A stretch of DNA of 64,000 nt from CBDCFV01 sp963664625. GTDB lineage: Bacteria > Chloroflexota > Dehalococcoidia > Lucifugimonadales > UBA3495. Under the pieces are notes generated by a model. It worked only from the letters and a program-made list of their open reading frames with translations, made no database searches and was not told where the DNA came from. Position 1 is the stretch's first letter; every line of letters begins with the position of its first letter. Below, piece by piece: positions 1 through 7,924 of the stretch. The DNA is taken from contig OY761541.1 of the NCBI GenBank assembly GCA_963664625.1, forward strand, positions 2,604,001-2,668,000. The letters are read 5' to 3'. A program made the translations under genes and the position numbers.

Positions 1-96
1 CACGTTGAGTGAAACTCCGGTCGTCTCAACCGTTAATCCCGAGCGGGTCTTGAACCGCAATCCAGCTTCCACACTGGTCATTTCCGCATAAGCCAA
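1..96 (-). CDS. Partial unknown CDS, N-terminus only
   Basis: A reading frame runs off the left edge of the window with 32 codons visible. It begins at a TTG (complement 94-96) about 8 bases after a GGAGG ribosome-binding site at 104-108. An in-frame ATG follows five codons later (first base 81). The visible peptide starts roughly LAYAEMTSVEAGLRFKT and is too short to assign to a family. The ribosome-binding site is the main reason to believe it. The 240 bases between it and the DUF503 gene show nothing I can name. Confidence 0.4.
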   Translation of the reverse strand, partial: MAYAEMTSVEAGLRFKTRSGLTVETTGVSLNV

Positions 97-336
97 TTTC
101 CTTTCCTCCGTTTCAGGACCATTGTCCTGTGTAATTTTGATTAACGAAATTTTACTGTCGTGCTGACACGCTTGAAGCTAACTGGAATCCCGGATACGCA
201 GCCTACAAGCGATTGCATCCAGAGTACCCTCCAGCGTCAGCAGTCTACAAATCGAGCTTTATAACGTCAAGCCTTCTATTGTCCAGTGTTCGCTTCAGTT
301 ACACGGAATGAGGTCCAACATTCGTCACGCGAGCGG

Positions 337-636
337 TTAAAAGCCTGACATAATCTCTATTTCGTAGTCCAAAAGCTCCAAGTCGTCGCGGCTCTGCTCC
401 AAGAATTCCACCACTTTGGAGAGAACTTGATTCGCGTGACGAGAGTCATTGCTGAGGCAACATACGGCAAGAGTCAAGTGCTGCCATAGCTCGTTGTTCT
501 CGGACTCCGCCACGGCTACGTTGAACTTGTTGCGAATCCTCGCCGTGACGGACCGGCTGACTTGGCGTTTGCCTTTCAAGCTATGGTTGTCATGCAGGTG
601 GATCTCCAGACGGCAGAACCCAATGTGTAAACTCAT
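337..636 (-). CDS. DUF503 family protein (YlxP-like)
   Basis: This 99-residue protein matches the DUF503 family in length and pattern: an N-terminal beta strand (IGFCRLEIHLHDNHSLKGKR) with the family's HSLKGKR motif, then alternating strands and helices ending in LDYEIEIMSGF. DUF503 proteins are small ferredoxin-fold proteins, often encoded near rbfA/infB. Their biochemical role is unsettled, and a link to translation or ribosome maturation is inferred from neighbours in other genomes. Here it stands alone. Its start lies 15 bases from a perfect 45-bp palindrome that occupies its promoter region. Confidence 0.85.
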   Translation of the reverse strand: MSLHIGFCRLEIHLHDNHSLKGKRQVSRSVTARIRNKFNVAVAESENNELWQHLTLAVCCLSNDSRHANQVLSKVVEFLEQSRDDLELLDYEIEIMSGF

Positions 637-650
637 ACTCTCGACTTTTA

Positions 651-695
651 CCGCTGATTATCTTGATTTATCAGATAAATCAAGATAATCAGCGG
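651..695. repeat. Perfect 45-bp palindrome
   Basis: Two perfectly complementary 22-base arms, 651-672 and 674-695, flank a single A. The left arm begins CCGCTGATTATCTTGATTTA. A diverged copy of the same element, with CAGCGG ends and GATTATC/GATGAATC cores, lies at 21170-21240. It sits just upstream of the DUF503 start, so it would form a strong hairpin in the 5' leader, or serve as a dispersed repeat with no local role. Confidence 0.85.
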
Positions 696-968
696 TCCAT
701 GATAATCAAAGGTCGGTTTTCTTGACGCAACGTAAACAAACATTATAGATTATGGCATGGACTAACCTCATTTGGAGCGTCTCTGACGCGGAAACCAACC
801 CATACTACCGGGCAAGGCTTGCCCCCCGCCTGGCCCCAGGTTCCCGCCTGCGCGGGAAAGACAGAGTGGGGCGCGGGATGCCCGCCTACGCGGGCATGAC
901 GGGAAGTGGGGGTTTCCACGCCGGCACACCCTCTGTTGACGGCGTCGTCGGGACGAACAGGCACGATT
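696..968. repeat. Intergenic stretch with GC hairpin repeats
   Basis: No gene is supported here. The stretch holds at least two copies of a dispersed hairpin repeat: TTCCCGCCTGCGCGGGAA at 841-858, and GATGCCCGCCTACGCGGGCA with a following TGAC at 878-900. Related copies recur at about 2128, 21337, 22863, 23860, 26285, 26365 and 28488. The short frames crossing this stretch on both strands are by-products of the repeats. The last ~60 bases should contain the rex promoter, but I see no convincing -35/-10 pair. Confidence 0.7.
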
Positions 969-1628
969 ATGGCGGCCGATTCCCCTATCCGCCACCAGCG
1001 GCGCGAAGAAGCGCCTGAAGTGGTGGTTGCGAGACTACCCCAGTACGTTCGCGTACTGACTCGCCTGCTTCAGGACGGAGCAGAGGTAGTCAGCTCGCAG
1101 CAACTGGGAGAGACGCTCCAAGTTACTCCGGCCCAGATCAGGAAAGATTTAAGCTACTTCGGCCGGTTCGGGAAGCAGGGCCGCGGTTACAGCGTCCTTC
1201 ACTTGCTGGAACGCTTGAAACAAATCCTGGGTCTCAACGATTCCTGGAATGTAGCCGTCGTGGGCGTAGGGCGATTGGGCAGGGCGATATTGAGTTATCC
1301 GGGGTTTACCCCGGACGGGTTCCAGCTTGTTGCCGCGTTCGACGACGACCCCAGCGTGATTGGACAAGCAATCGCCGGGCTTACGGTCGAGCATACCGAT
1401 ATGATGGCCGCCGAGGTGGAAGCCAAGGACATCAGCATAGCTATAGTCGCCGTGCCAACCGAGCACACTCAAGAGGTTGTGGACCGGTTGGTAGAGTGCG
1501 GAATACGGGCGGTGCTGAATTATGCTCCCATCACCCCTCAAGTGAAGGACGGGGTGATGGTCCGAAACATCGACCCTGTACTGTCGTTGCAGTCGATGAC
1601 TTACTATCTAGCTAGTGGTCAGTGCTGA
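969..1628 (+). CDS. rex: Redox-sensing transcriptional repressor Rex
   Basis: Rex is a dimeric repressor that senses the NADH/NAD+ ratio and controls fermentation and respiration genes. The 219-residue product has a winged-helix DNA-binding domain at about residues 20-85 (LPQYVRVLTRLL, the recognition segment TPAQIRKDLSYFG and the typical FGKQGRGY). A Rossmann domain follows with the nucleotide motif GVGRLG at about 99-104. I chose ATG 969 because family members start near there; the frame stays open from a GTG at 906, but that stretch is repeat-derived. It converges on the ATP synthase operon. No Rex operator is obvious nearby. Confidence 0.95.
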   Translation: MAADSPIRHQRREEAPEVVVARLPQYVRVLTRLLQDGAEVVSSQQLGETLQVTPAQIRKDLSYFGRFGKQGRGYSVLHLLERLKQILGLNDSWNVAVVGVGRLGRAILSYPGFTPDGFQLVAAFDDDPSVIGQAIAGLTVEHTDMMAAEVEAKDISIAIVAVPTEHTQEVVDRLVECGIRAVLNYAPITPQVKDGVMVRNIDPVLSLQSMTYYLASGQC

Positions 1629-1646
1629 GTGGTTAGTGACTAGCCA

Positions 1647-2087
1647 CTATTCACTGGTCACTGGCGGCTGGCCGCCGCCCCTTGACCTGCGCCTGCGGGC
1701 CACAGTCAGCCGTACTTGGGCCCGACGCAGCGACGCCATTGCCTGCTCCAATTGAACATCGCCTTCCCGGCTGTTTATCCGCTCCCTGGCGCGTTCAATG
1801 GCCTCTTGTGCCCGCTGCTCGTCGATTTCGTCGGACCGCTCACAGGCGTCGGCCAGGATGGTGACACGGTTTCCCATGACCTCCATAAACCCGCCGGATA
1901 CCGCCAGGAACGAATCGTCGCCGTCTTTGCGGATGAGGATTTCCCCCGGCTGCAACGCGGTCATTAACGGGGCATGGTGAGGCAGGATGCCCAATTGCCC
2001 CTCTAGGCCGGGAGCGACCACCATGTCCACTGCATCGCTATAGACCTGCTGCTCGGCAGTAATTATTTCAAGCTCCATTGGGGGCAT
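1647..2087 (-). CDS. atpC: ATP synthase F1 subunit epsilon
   Basis: The epsilon subunit belongs to the central stalk of F1 and regulates ATP hydrolysis. The 146-residue product shows the N-terminal beta sandwich (MELEIITAEQQVYSDAVD, then GQLGILPHHAPLMTAL) and a C-terminal helical hairpin rich in Arg and Glu. The tail is unusually basic (RRRRSRGGGQPP). Its last residues are encoded in a degenerate GTCACTGG-type repeat that fills the junction with rex. A GGAGG site precedes ATG 2087. It is the last gene of the atp operon and converges on rex 18 bases away. Confidence 0.95.
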   Translation of the reverse strand: MPPMELEIITAEQQVYSDAVDMVVAPGLEGQLGILPHHAPLMTALQPGEILIRKDGDDSFLAVSGGFMEVMGNRVTILADACERSDEIDEQRAQEAIERARERINSREGDVQLEQAMASLRRAQVRLTVARRRRSRGGGQPPVTSE

Positions 2088-2230
2088 GAATGTTCCTCCA
2101 AGGTAACCACAAGGCCTGTCCTCGGCGGGATTCCCGCCTACGCGGGAATGACGGGAAGGAGGTTACCCCTACAGTGTAGGGGCAGGTCTTGTACCTGCCC
2201 TATGTCAGGCGCCTACGAGTCCGATGCAGG
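2088..2230. repeat. atpD-atpC spacer with two hairpin repeats
   Basis: The spacer inside the ATP synthase operon contains one GGATTCCCGCC/GGCGGGAATC-type hairpin (about 2128-2150) and one GTAGGGGCAGG...CCTGCCCTAT hairpin (2175-2202). Both families recur elsewhere in the window. They lie between cotranscribed genes, so they may act as mRNA stability or attenuation elements. This is inference. Confidence 0.7.
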
Positions 2231-3628
2231 TTATGCAGCCACCCTGGACTGCTCGGCTTTCTCCAAAGCTTCGTCGATGGTGCCCACCATGTAGAAAGCT
2301 TGCTCCGGCACATCGTCGTGCTTGCCGTCCAGGATTTCCATGAACCCGCGCACCGTCTCCCGTACCGGAACGTATTTGCCCGGTTGGTTGGTGAAGGTCT
2401 CCGCGACAAAGAAGGGCTGGGTGAGGAATCGCTGTATCTTCCGGGCACGGAAGACCGTGGATTTGTCCTCTTCGGAAAGCTCTTCGATGCCGAGAATGGC
2501 GATGATGTCTTGCAGGTCCTTGTAACGTTGGAGTACCTGCTGCACGCTGCGGGCAACGTTGTAGTGGTCGCTGCCCACGATCCCAGGTTCCAGGATACGG
2601 GAGTAGGACGCCAAGGGGTCAACCGCCGGGTACAGGCCCTGGGCTGCAAGGGAGCGCTCCAGCGACACTACGCCATCCAAGTGACCGAATGTCGTTACGA
2701 TACCCGGGTCGGTGTAGTCGTCCGCTGGCACGTAAATAGCTTGGAACGACGTTATGGAACCAGTCTTGGTGGAAGTGATGCGCTCCTGGAGCGCACCCAT
2801 TTCGGTGCTCAACGTGGGTTGGTAACCCACCGCGGACGGCATCCTTCCCAGCAGCGCCGACACTTCCATGCCCGCCAGGATATAGCGGTAAATGTTGTCG
2901 ATGAACAGCAGCACATCTTGGTGGTCTACTTCCCGGAAGTACTCGGCCATGGTAAGGCCGGTAAGCCCGACGCGGGCCCTCACTCCGGGGGTCTCATTCA
3001 TCTGGCCGAAGACCAGCACGGTGCTGGACAACACGCCGGAGGACTGCATCTCGTGCCAAAGATCGTTTCCTTCCCTGGACCGCTCGCCAACACCGGCGAA
3101 CACCGACACCCCTTGGTGGACAGCTCCGATGTTCCGAATCAACTCCTGAATGATCACCGTCTTGCCAACACCCGCGCCGCCGTAGGCTCCGACTTTCCCG
3201 CCCTTCATAAAGGGAGTGATAAGGTCGAACACCTTGATGCCCGTCTCCAAAATCTCCACTTCCGGGTTCTGGTCGTCAAAGGTGGGCGGGTCGCGGTGTA
3301 TGGGCCAGTTTTGCGCTACTTCCACCGGTCCAAGGTTGTCCAATGGCGTGCCGGTCACATCGAAGAGACGCCCCAGGGTTTCCGGCCCAACCGGTACTTC
3401 AACCCTGTGTCCCATGTCGTTTACTTCTACGCCGCGGGCCAAGCCCTCGGTAGCCCCCAAGGCCAGGCACCGCACCCAGTTGTTGCCTATGTGCTGCTGG
3501 ACTTCCAGTATCAGCCGTTCACCCAAGTTGTCCACTTCCAGTGCGTCGAACAGGTTGGGCAACTCATCCGGGGCGAACTCCACGTCTACGACGGTCCCGA
3601 TTACTTGTACTATTTTTCCGGCGGCCAT
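2231..3628 (-). CDS. atpD: ATP synthase F1 subunit beta
   Basis: This is the catalytic subunit of F1, which forms ATP from ADP and phosphate in the alpha3beta3 head. The 465-residue product is full length, with the P-loop GGAGVGKT at about 150-157, the catalytic GVGERSREGNDLW segment, the MNETPGVR motif and the beta signature PSAVGYQPTLSTEMG. ATG 3628 follows an AGGAG site. The spacer from the retropepsin-like gene upstream carries GC-rich hairpin repeats. A 524-codon plus-strand open frame opposite this gene is a codon-bias shadow. Confidence 0.98.
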   Translation of the reverse strand: MAAGKIVQVIGTVVDVEFAPDELPNLFDALEVDNLGERLILEVQQHIGNNWVRCLALGATEGLARGVEVNDMGHRVEVPVGPETLGRLFDVTGTPLDNLGPVEVAQNWPIHRDPPTFDDQNPEVEILETGIKVFDLITPFMKGGKVGAYGGAGVGKTVIIQELIRNIGAVHQGVSVFAGVGERSREGNDLWHEMQSSGVLSSTVLVFGQMNETPGVRARVGLTGLTMAEYFREVDHQDVLLFIDNIYRYILAGMEVSALLGRMPSAVGYQPTLSTEMGALQERITSTKTGSITSFQAIYVPADDYTDPGIVTTFGHLDGVVSLERSLAAQGLYPAVDPLASYSRILEPGIVGSDHYNVARSVQQVLQRYKDLQDIIAILGIEELSEEDKSTVFRARKIQRFLTQPFFVAETFTNQPGKYVPVRETVRGFMEILDGKHDDVPEQAFYMVGTIDEALEKAEQSRVAA

Positions 3629-3725
3629 TTGAATTCTCCTTTACCCCCGTCGGGTTTCCCGCCCTGCCCTCGGCCCCCGCCTTCACGGGGGAGACGATGG
3701 GTGTGCGGGAAAGACGGGAAGGGGC
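3629..3725. repeat. Hairpin-repeat spacer before atpD
   Basis: The spacer holds GC-rich inverted repeat material of the CCCGCC...GGCGGG type (GGTTTCCCGCC, CCCCCGCCTTCACGGGGG, GCGGGAAAGACGGGAAG). It separates the retropepsin-like gene from atpD. No coding sequence is supported. Confidence 0.6.
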
Positions 3726-4100
3726 TTAAGCTCGCAGTCGAAGGGCTCGAGGGTCTACGGTGACAGACTCTTGGTCAAGGTCAAGACTTATCTTCCAGCG
3801 TTGCATCATGTCCGCGCCGATAATCATCTCCTCGGCCAAGTCTGGGGCAATGAGGAAGGTATAAAAGATCGGAGCGTCACCGATTGCAAAATCTAAATTG
3901 ATAGTCTGGTCAACTGTCAAAGCAACTGTACCATCGGCTAGTGTGAATCTCTGTGGTTGGGGAAGGGCTGCGGGCGTCCCAATACGTTCCGCGATGTCCT
4001 GCCTCAAGAACGAGGCCCCGGCGCCCGTATCGAACAGAGCATTTACAGTCGCCTTGCTCCGTTCCCCTGATATTTCGTAACTCTTGTAAATGAGACCCAT
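3726..4100 (-). CDS. Retropepsin-like aspartic protease domain protein
   Basis: This 124-residue protein has the single-domain retropepsin pattern: a first strand, then the catalytic motif ALFDTGAGASFL at about residues 22-33, a flap region (FTLADGTVALTV), and a final hydrophobic strand with IIGADMMQRW near 93-102. That matches the second ILG-type psi-loop of the fold. Such proteins dimerise to make a pepsin-like active site. There is no signal peptide or membrane segment. It lies between atpG (stop 6 bases upstream) and atpD, so it is probably cotranscribed with ATP synthase. Its substrate is unknown and I know of no established role for a protease at this place. Confidence 0.8.
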   Translation of the reverse strand: MGLIYKSYEISGERSKATVNALFDTGAGASFLRQDIAERIGTPAALPQPQRFTLADGTVALTVDQTINLDFAIGDAPIFYTFLIAPDLAEEMIIGADMMQRWKISLDLDQESVTVDPRALRLRA

Positions 4101-4106
4101 ACCGCA

Positions 4107-4970
4107 CTAACCTTCCAGCGCAATCTGGCCGCCGATGAGGTCCAGCAACTCGTTGGTAATGCTGTCCTGCCGCAGCTTGTTCATAACGACGGTGAGGTCG
4201 CTTACCAGTTCACTGGCGTTGTCGGTGGCGTTGCGCATGGCGACCATCCGCGCCGATTGTTCGCTGGCGATGGACTCCAACAGGCTGTGGTATACCTCCA
4301 TTTCCACGAAACGGGGCAACAGGCTGTCGAGCACCGCCAAGCTGTCGGGTTCGTAGATGTATCCGACACGCTCCGCTCCGGTCAACTCCGCGGGAGTTAC
4401 CGGCAGCAACCGCTCGATAACCGGACGTTGGGAAACGGTCGAGACGAATCTGGTGTAAGCCAGGTACACCTCGTCCACCTCTTCCTCGATATAGGAATCG
4501 ATTACCATCCTGGAAATGGCGATGGTGTCGGCGAGTACGGGGCGCTCCGATATTTCGGTAAAGACGGCTTTGACGTTCTGCCCTGACCGAATCATAAAGT
4601 CACGGGCCTTTCGCCCCACGATTATGGAGGTTACCGGCGAGACACATTCCTGGATGAACCCGCCTACGGCACGGTTCAGGTTTGAGTGCATACCGCCGCA
4701 GAGCCCCCGGTCAGGGCTGATGATCAATATCCCGATGCGTTGCACCGGGCGCACTCGGAGCAGGGGGTGTGCTTGGGCCCCGTCCTCGCTTGGCTGTGCC
4801 GCGAGGTGAGTGATGACCTCCTGGATTTTCTCTGCGAAGGGGCGGCCCTGGGTCACCGACATTTGAGCGCGCCGCATTTTCGACGCGGCAATCAACGACA
4901 TGGCGTTGGTCACTTTGCCGGTGTTCTCCACGCTGCGGATACGGCGGCGCATGTCTCTTACACTGGGCAT
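4107..4970 (-). CDS. atpG: ATP synthase F1 subunit gamma
   Basis: Gamma is the rotating central shaft of F1. The 287-residue product begins MPSVRDMRRRIRSVENTGKV, the usual gamma N-terminus. It carries the GLCGGMHSNLNR segment and ends with the conserved C-terminal helix (ATDNASELVSDLTVVMNKLR and ITNELLDLIGG). The frame stays open 219 bases further upstream, but ATG 4970 has an AGGGAAG site and matches the family start. Gene order atpA-atpG is canonical; the gene downstream is not atpD but a protease-like gene. Confidence 0.97.
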   Translation of the reverse strand: MPSVRDMRRRIRSVENTGKVTNAMSLIAASKMRRAQMSVTQGRPFAEKIQEVITHLAAQPSEDGAQAHPLLRVRPVQRIGILIISPDRGLCGGMHSNLNRAVGGFIQECVSPVTSIIVGRKARDFMIRSGQNVKAVFTEISERPVLADTIAISRMVIDSYIEEEVDEVYLAYTRFVSTVSQRPVIERLLPVTPAELTGAERVGYIYEPDSLAVLDSLLPRFVEMEVYHSLLESIASEQSARMVAMRNATDNASELVSDLTVVMNKLRQDSITNELLDLIGGQIALEG

Positions 4971-5035
4971 TTTACGCTTCCCTGAACAACCGGTTGCAAG
5001 ACTTGCCGGGGTTGGTTGCGCAGTCCCTTTCCACG

Positions 5036-6547
5036 CTAAACGTTGAAACCGCCCTTGAACTGGTTTATTGCGGCGGTCAGGGCCGTCTCCGTCTCGGGAG
5101 TCAAGTCCCGGGTCTCGGCAATGCTGTGTTGAATCTCCGGGTGAGTGGAGGAAATAAACCGGAGCAACTGGTCCTGGAAGTCTCCGCAACGATTGAGAGG
5201 GATGTCCTCGGCGAGTCCCTCGTTGACCGCGAACAGGATGATTACCTCTTCTTCCAAGGAGAGGGGGTTGGAGTGGGGTTGTTTCAGCATCTCCGTAGCA
5301 AGCTGCCCGCGGGTCAACTGGGCCCTCGTGGCGGCGTCCAGGTCGGCGGTCCCGAATTGAGCGAAGGTCGCCAACTCCCGGTACTGGGCCAAGTCCAGCC
5401 GCAAGCGTCCCGCCACACGGCGAATAGCCCGGGACTGGGCGGCGCCGCCGACGCGGGAGACGGACAGACCAACGTTGACCGCCGGGCGTATGCCGGCGTT
5501 GAACAACTCGGTTTCGAGGTATATCTGTCCGTCGGTGATGGAGATCACGTTGGTTGGGATATAGGCGGAAACGTCGCCGGCTTGGGTCTCAATAATGGGC
5601 AGGGCCGTAATAGACCCTCCGCCCAACTCCTGGCTCAACCGGGCGGACCGCTCCAGCAACCTGCTGTGCAAGTAGAAAATGTCGCCGGGATAGGCTTCAC
5701 GGCCTGCGGGACGGCGAAGCAACAAGGACATCTGACGGTAGGCCCAAGCGTGCTTGGTAAGGTCGTCGTAAATGATCAGGACGTCTTTGCCCTGCTCCAT
5801 AAACTCCTCGGCCATGGAGCAGCCGGCGTATGGAGCCATGTATTGCAGGGGCGCTGAGTCTGACGCGCCAGCGTTTACGATGATGGTGTGGTCCATCGCG
5901 TTGTTCTGTTCGAGGGTCGTTACTACTTGGGCTACTTTGCCCTGCTTCTGACCGATTGCGACGTAGATGCAGATAAGGTCGCCGCCGCGCTGGTTGATGA
6001 TGGAGTCCAGCGCAATGGCCGTCTTGCCGGTGGAACGGTCGCCAATGATCAGCTCCCTTTGCCCCCGGCCTATGGGGATCATTGCGTCGACGGCCTTGAT
6101 GCCGGTCTGCACTGGGGTATCCACCGATTGGCGCACCACCACGTTAGGGGCGACCCGCTCAACCGGGCGTGTGACGGTCGTATTGACCGGCCCTTTGCCG
6201 TCCAACGGACGCCCCACGGGATCAACCACGCGGCCAATAAGGGCGTCTCCCACCGGCACCTCAATGATTCTCCCGGTGGAACGTACCCGGTCTCCTTCTT
6301 TGATCGCGTTCGGGTCGCCTAGGATGGCCGCGCCCACCAAATCGGCCTCGAGGTTCAAGGCCAGCCCCAGAATGTCGTTGCCGAAGTCCAGCAACTCGTT
6401 GGATCGGACGCCTTGAAGACCTTGTATGCTGGCGATGCCGTCGCCAACCTGGACTACGGTCCCCACGTCGACCAAGGTCAAGTCGCCGGCGAACTCTTCG
6501 ATCTGGCGCCTGATCAAAGAAACGATTTCTTGTCCTCTAATGGCCAT
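5036..6547 (-). CDS. atpA: ATP synthase F1 subunit alpha
   Basis: This is the non-catalytic nucleotide-binding subunit of F1. The 503-residue product has the P-loop GDRSTGKT at about 169-176, the alpha-type motif GQKQGKVAQVV, and the signature PAVNVGLSVSRVGGAAQ. I place the start at ATG 6547 (MAIRGQEIVSLIRRQIEEF), the standard alpha N-terminus, although the frame is open to 6646. It lies 22 bases after atpH and upstream of atpG. Confidence 0.98.
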   Translation of the reverse strand: MAIRGQEIVSLIRRQIEEFAGDLTLVDVGTVVQVGDGIASIQGLQGVRSNELLDFGNDILGLALNLEADLVGAAILGDPNAIKEGDRVRSTGRIIEVPVGDALIGRVVDPVGRPLDGKGPVNTTVTRPVERVAPNVVVRQSVDTPVQTGIKAVDAMIPIGRGQRELIIGDRSTGKTAIALDSIINQRGGDLICIYVAIGQKQGKVAQVVTTLEQNNAMDHTIIVNAGASDSAPLQYMAPYAGCSMAEEFMEQGKDVLIIYDDLTKHAWAYRQMSLLLRRPAGREAYPGDIFYLHSRLLERSARLSQELGGGSITALPIIETQAGDVSAYIPTNVISITDGQIYLETELFNAGIRPAVNVGLSVSRVGGAAQSRAIRRVAGRLRLDLAQYRELATFAQFGTADLDAATRAQLTRGQLATEMLKQPHSNPLSLEEEVIILFAVNEGLAEDIPLNRCGDFQDQLLRFISSTHPEIQHSIAETRDLTPETETALTAAINQFKGGFNV

Positions 6548-6569
6548 TGGCTGCTCCCTTGCGCCCGGT

Positions 6570-7121
6570 TCACGACCGGGGCACGATGATCTCCGAGTGC
6601 ATTCGATTACGCAACGCTTCCAGTTGAGACCGTGTGCTGCCGTCAAGCAGTTGGTCGCCGACCTGAATTACGATCCCGCCCATGATGGACTCGTCCACCT
6701 CGGTCGAGACAACCACCTCTTTGCCGGTCAGCGCAGCCGCGAATTGGGCAACACGCGTTGATTCAGCATCACTCAAGGGTACGGCCGTTGTGACACGGAC
6801 CCGTTGCCGCCCGTGGTGCTGGTCCAGGAGAGCGTTGTAAGCGTCTTCCAAGTCAGAGGCCGCATCCACCAGTCCCTTGGTGACCATCAGATTGACCAGG
6901 TTCTGCATCAGGGGATGAATCTCACTCAACACTACCCCGATTGACCTGGTCTTCTCTTCAAGCGGGACCTCGGCGTGGTTCAGGAAGGCGCGAAATTCCG
7001 GGTCCTGCAAGACCTGGCTGGCCAGTTGCAGGTCTACGGCCCACTGGTCCACTTGCCCATGTTCCAAGGCCAACTGGAATATAGCTTGGGCGTATTGTTT
7101 GCCCGAAACGCGTCTGGGCAT
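6570..7121 (-). CDS. atpH: ATP synthase F1 subunit delta
   Basis: Delta joins the peripheral stalk to the top of F1. The 183-residue product has the typical YAQAIFQLALEHGQ start, the FLNHAEVPLEEK region and the C-terminal strand-helix segment GGIVIQVGDQLLDGSTRSQLE, all hallmarks of OSCP/delta. It begins 3 bases after the atpF stop, indicating tight operon organisation. Confidence 0.95.
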   Translation of the reverse strand: MPRRVSGKQYAQAIFQLALEHGQVDQWAVDLQLASQVLQDPEFRAFLNHAEVPLEEKTRSIGVVLSEIHPLMQNLVNLMVTKGLVDAASDLEDAYNALLDQHHGRQRVRVTTAVPLSDAESTRVAQFAAALTGKEVVVSTEVDESIMGGIVIQVGDQLLDGSTRSQLEALRNRMHSEIIVPRS

Positions 7122-7124
7122 CGC

Positions 7125-7634
7125 CTACCTCGACCGCGAGCCTTCGTCCAACACTTGGGCGATGAGTTCTTCATGGGCCTGACGGTCCAGCGAGCGCCGT
7201 ATGACCCGTTCGGCAGCCGTTATGGCCAAGTCACCGAAGTTTGCGCGCACTTCCTGGATGGCGGCGTCGCGTTCTCGCTGGATTTCCGAGCGGGCACGCT
7301 CTATCATCGCGTCGGCATCGTTTCGGGCCCGTTCCATCTCTTCGCCGCGATACCTTTCAGCCGCCTCACGCGCCTGGTCCAAGAGTTGTTGACCCTGCCG
7401 CCTGGCTTCGTTCAGTTGCTCTTCGATGGCCTCTCTTGAACTGGACGCTTCCTGCCTGGCTTGGTCCGCGGCCGAAAGGCTTTCCCTGATCCGCTCGGCT
7501 CGTTGGTCCATAACCCGGATCAGCGGCTTGTAGGCGAACAGGAAAAGGATGCCCAGCAGAATCCCGAAGTTGATCACGTAAGCGATCAGGCTGGGGAGGT
7601 TAATTCCCAGTTCGGTAATTCCCAAGAGTATCAT
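7125..7634 (-). CDS. atpF: ATP synthase Fo subunit b
   Basis: Subunit b forms the peripheral stalk that stops F1 from turning. The 169-residue product has one N-terminal membrane helix (about residues 15-35, NFGILLGILFLFAYKP). A long charged helix rich in Arg, Glu and Ala follows, which would dimerise as a right-handed coiled coil. The stop overlaps the region before atpH by only 3 bases, and the start is 1 base after atpE. A single b gene is present, so the stalk is probably a homodimer. Confidence 0.95.
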   Translation of the reverse strand: MILLGITELGINLPSLIAYVINFGILLGILFLFAYKPLIRVMDQRAERIRESLSAADQARQEASSSREAIEEQLNEARRQGQQLLDQAREAAERYRGEEMERARNDADAMIERARSEIQRERDAAIQEVRANFGDLAITAAERVIRRSLDRQAHEELIAQVLDEGSRSR

Positions 7635-7635
7635 G

Positions 7636-7890
7636 TCACACCACGAATAACAGTATTACGGCTACGATCAAGGCGTAAATACCAAGCGCCTCAGCGAACG
7701 CGATGGCCAGGATCATGTTGACCTGGATTTGTCCGGTAGCCTCCGGGTTGCGGCCGATGGCCCCCATCGCGCCCGCTCCCAGGATTCCGATTCCAATACC
7801 CGGTCCCACAACGCCTAATCCAATCGCCAAACCGGCGCCGATAAACTGTGCCGCTTCCTTGGTGAGCGCCTGTAAAAGGACGAGATCCAT
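7636..7890 (-). CDS. atpE: ATP synthase Fo subunit c
   Basis: Subunit c forms the membrane rotor ring. The 84-residue hairpin has a glycine-rich first helix (GVVGPGIGIGILGAGAMGA), the polar loop RNPE near 47-50, and a second helix with the ion-binding Glu at about 67 (AFAEALGIY). Glu is followed by Ala rather than Ser/Thr, and the first helix lacks the Gln used by sodium-type rings, so proton coupling is inferred. ATG 7890 has an AGGAGG site 10 bases upstream (7901-7906). A TTG two codons earlier is too close to it. Confidence 0.95.
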   Translation of the reverse strand: MDLVLLQALTKEAAQFIGAGLAIGLGVVGPGIGIGILGAGAMGAIGRNPEATGQIQVNMILAIAFAEALGIYALIVAVILLFVV

Positions 7891-7924
7891 GCCCAATTAA
7901 CCTCCTATGAACCGTTTTAAGGTA

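Noticed and set aside
836..905. Possible CRISPR array because of repeated CCCGCC...GGCGGG
   Set aside because: Copies are spread over the window in single or paired form with no regular spacers and no cas genes.
743..1018. Short frames on both strands between the palindrome and rex
   Set aside because: They are built from dispersed hairpin repeats and have no homology-like pattern or good start site.
2189..3763. 524-codon plus-strand frame opposite atpD
   Set aside because: It is antisense to a certain gene and is open only because of GC-rich third positions; it has no motif or ribosome-binding site.
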